From: Bacteroidota bacterium
GTDB taxonomy: Bacteria; Bacteroidota; Ignavibacteria; Ignavibacteriales; Ignavibacteriaceae
Assembly: GCA_022567875.1 (NCBI GenBank)
Contig: JADFGB010000031.1
Location: 1 to 8,698, forward strand
DNA length: 8,698 nt
Reading direction: 5' to 3'
Part shown: positions 7,707-8,698 of the stretch, piece by piece
Layout: every line of letters begins with the position of its first letter
How positions within the stretch are numbered: the stretch's first letter is position 1
Notes under the pieces: generated by a model
What the model saw: only the letters and a program-made list of their open reading frames with translations
What the model was told of the DNA's origin: nothing
The model's database searches: none
Made by a program: the position numbers and the translations under genes

Positions 7707-7789
7707 GCGAGAATGGCGAAATTTGGTAGACGCGCTAGATTTAGGATCTAGTACCGAAAGGTATCGGGGTTCGAGTCCCCGTTCTCGCA
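7707..7789 (+). tRNA. tRNA-Leu(UAG)
   Basis: 83 bases forming a full class II cloverleaf. Acceptor arms GCGAGAA (7707-7713) and TTCTCGC (7782-7788) pair, with discriminator A at 7789. The anticodon stem CTAGA/TCTAG (7735-7739 and 7747-7751) closes a seven-base loop with anticodon TAG at 7742-7744, reading CUA and probably other CUN codons. A long variable arm (TACC-GAAA-GGTA, 7752-7763) is as expected for leucine, and the T arm is GGGG-TTCGAGT-CCCC. The 3' CCA is not encoded (ACAA follows the acceptor), so it must be added after transcription. tig begins 45 nt downstream, so the two may share a transcript. Confidence 0.97.
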
Positions 7790-7825
7790 CAATATTTATG
7801 AATTAACTCAATTATTAGTTACGCT

Positions 7826-7829
7826 GAGG
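7826..7829 (+). promoter_or_regulatory. Shine-Dalgarno GAGG supporting the tig GTG start
   Basis: GAGG lies five bases before the GTG at 7835 and is the only clear ribosome-binding motif ahead of a gene in this window. The frame is open upstream to a TGA at 7799-7801 but has no ATG, so this site together with family N-terminal length decides the start. Confidence 0.6.
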
Positions 7830-7834
7830 ATGAT

Positions 7835-8698
7835 GTGGACTTAAATGTACAGGAAGTTTCTTCATCGGAAAAAGAGATAGAAATAACTCTTAAGTATGAG
7901 GAAGTAAAAAATGATATTGAAGCAGAAGTAAAAAAGCAATCAAAAAAAATTCAACTTCCAGGATTTCGTAAAGGAAAAGTACCGGCAATAGTTTTAAAAA
8001 AGCGTTTTGGTGATTCTTTGGAATATGAAGCCTCTGAAAAAATTGCCAATCAGCATTTCTGGAAAATTGCTGATAAAGAATCTTTAAATCCAATTGGTCA
8101 ACCGAAAATGATCGATTTGAAATTTGAACCCGGTAAGGATCTTAAATTTAAAGTTATATATGATATTGTACCCAAAATTGATGTGAAAGATTATACAGAA
8201 CAGAAAATTGAAATTCCTGATTTTATTGTTAAAGATTCTGAAGTTGAAAAAGAAATTAAACATATCCTGCATTCAAATAAAAAACTCGAAGAGGCTGAAC
8301 TGGTTGGGAACGATAATAATTATCTACTTGATGTTCAACTTTATCGATTAAATAAAGATGGAGAACCAGAGAATGATAAAGGTGAGAAAATTCAAATTGA
8401 TCTTACAAATGAAGGTGTAAATAAGAATATAATTGAAAATGCTAAGGGCAAAAAAGTTGGTGATTTTTTTACTTTTGGATTTGATGATGAAAGAACAATA
8501 AAGAATGACAAAAACGAAGATGAAAAAATTAAGGAACATTTTGATTACAAAGTACAGATAAATGAAATTAAAAAAATAATTTTACCGGAGTTAAATGAAG
8601 AATTCATTAAAAAGGTTACAAAGGATAAAGTTTCGAATGAAGAAGACTTAAAGATGGAAATAAGAAAAGATATTCAAAATTACTATGATAGGAAGGAA
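7835..8698 (+). CDS. tig: Trigger factor, ribosome-associated chaperone (3' end outside window)
   Basis: 288 codons are open to the right edge; the family is usually about 430-450 aa, so roughly the last third is missing. Trigger factor binds the ribosome at the exit tunnel and shields nascent chains. The ribosome-binding signature GFRKGKVP is at residues 43-50, exactly the E. coli numbering, which supports the GTG start at 7835. The N-terminal ribosome-binding domain spans about 1-115, then a linker, then an FKBP-type PPIase region (about 150-248), then LPELNEEFIKKV (250-261), the conserved entry to the C-terminal SurA-like chaperone arms. The PPIase segment lacks the familiar IPGFEDGIKGHKAGEEF pattern, keeping only a GKKVGDFF-like remnant (205-212), so isomerase activity is doubtful. 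The protein is highly charged and lysine-rich. The gene sits 45 nt after tRNA-Leu; clpP/clpX often follow tig and might lie just outside the window. Confidence 0.96.
   Translation, partial: MDLNVQEVSSSEKEIEITLKYEEVKNDIEAEVKKQSKKIQLPGFRKGKVPAIVLKKRFGDSLEYEASEKIANQHFWKIADKESLNPIGQPKMIDLKFEPGKDLKFKVIYDIVPKIDVKDYTEQKIEIPDFIVKDSEVEKEIKHILHSNKKLEEAELVGNDNNYLLDVQLYRLNKDGEPENDKGEKIQIDLTNEGVNKNIIENAKGKKVGDFFTFGFDDERTIKNDKNEDEKIKEHFDYKVQINEIKKIILPELNEEFIKKVTKDKVSNEEDLKMEIRKDIQNYYDRKE

Noticed and set aside
7890..8539. Three minus-strand open frames rich in Phe/Ile/Leu
   Set aside because: They are antisense shadows of the Lys/Glu/Asp-rich tig coding sequence.
1..8698. CRISPR array, insertion sequence, prophage or defence system
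   Set aside because: No regularly spaced direct repeats, transposase or integrase motifs, terminal repeats or known defence genes were seen; the tRNA-Leu 3' end has no visible duplicated attachment sequence in the window.

Overview
The window is AT-rich (about 30% GC by eye) and bacterial. Its style suits the Bacteroidota/Chlorobiota/Ignavibacteria side of the tree: little Shine-Dalgarno signal, a tRNA-Leu directly ahead of the trigger-factor gene, and a Ser/Thr kinase carrying YCF48/Asp-box repeats. An Ignavibacteria-like organism is my best guess. This is inferred from gene style and remembered family resemblance, not from a search.

Minus-strand block (1-7444). Read from right to left, five genes follow one another. 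They are a PP2C-type protein phosphatase (7444-6716), a transmembrane Ser/Thr kinase with a C-terminal seven-repeat propeller (6716-4749), murA (4657-3392), a 738-aa protein with seven predicted membrane helices, a gluzincin-type HEIAH site and a TPR-like tail (3392-1176), and a class II CCA-adding tRNA nucleotidyltransferase that runs off the left edge (1048-1). Phosphatase/kinase and murA/peptidase each overlap by one base in a TAATG junction, so both pairs are probably translationally coupled. The gaps kinase-murA (91 nt) and peptidase-cca (127 nt) are short, so one operon or two adjacent ones is plausible.

Divergent intergenic region (7445-7706). This is very AT-rich and holds a perfect 12-bp inverted repeat and a candidate TTGACA promoter ahead of the tRNA.

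Plus-strand block (7707-8698). A tRNA-Leu(UAG) without encoded CCA is followed 45 nt later by tig (trigger factor, GTG start), which is cut off by the right edge.

Functional reading: the kinase/phosphatase pair looks like a reversible phosphorylation module whose sensor is an extracytoplasmic beta-propeller rather than PASTA repeats. It lies immediately upstream of the first committed peptidoglycan enzyme and a membrane metallopeptidase, which suggests, but does not prove, an envelope-stress or cell-wall role. The least-described items are the propeller kinase with its murA/peptidase neighbourhood, the peptidase architecture itself, and an abrupt hydrophobic divergence at the truncated end of the CCA enzyme. 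Three genes (cca, murA, tig) use non-ATG starts.
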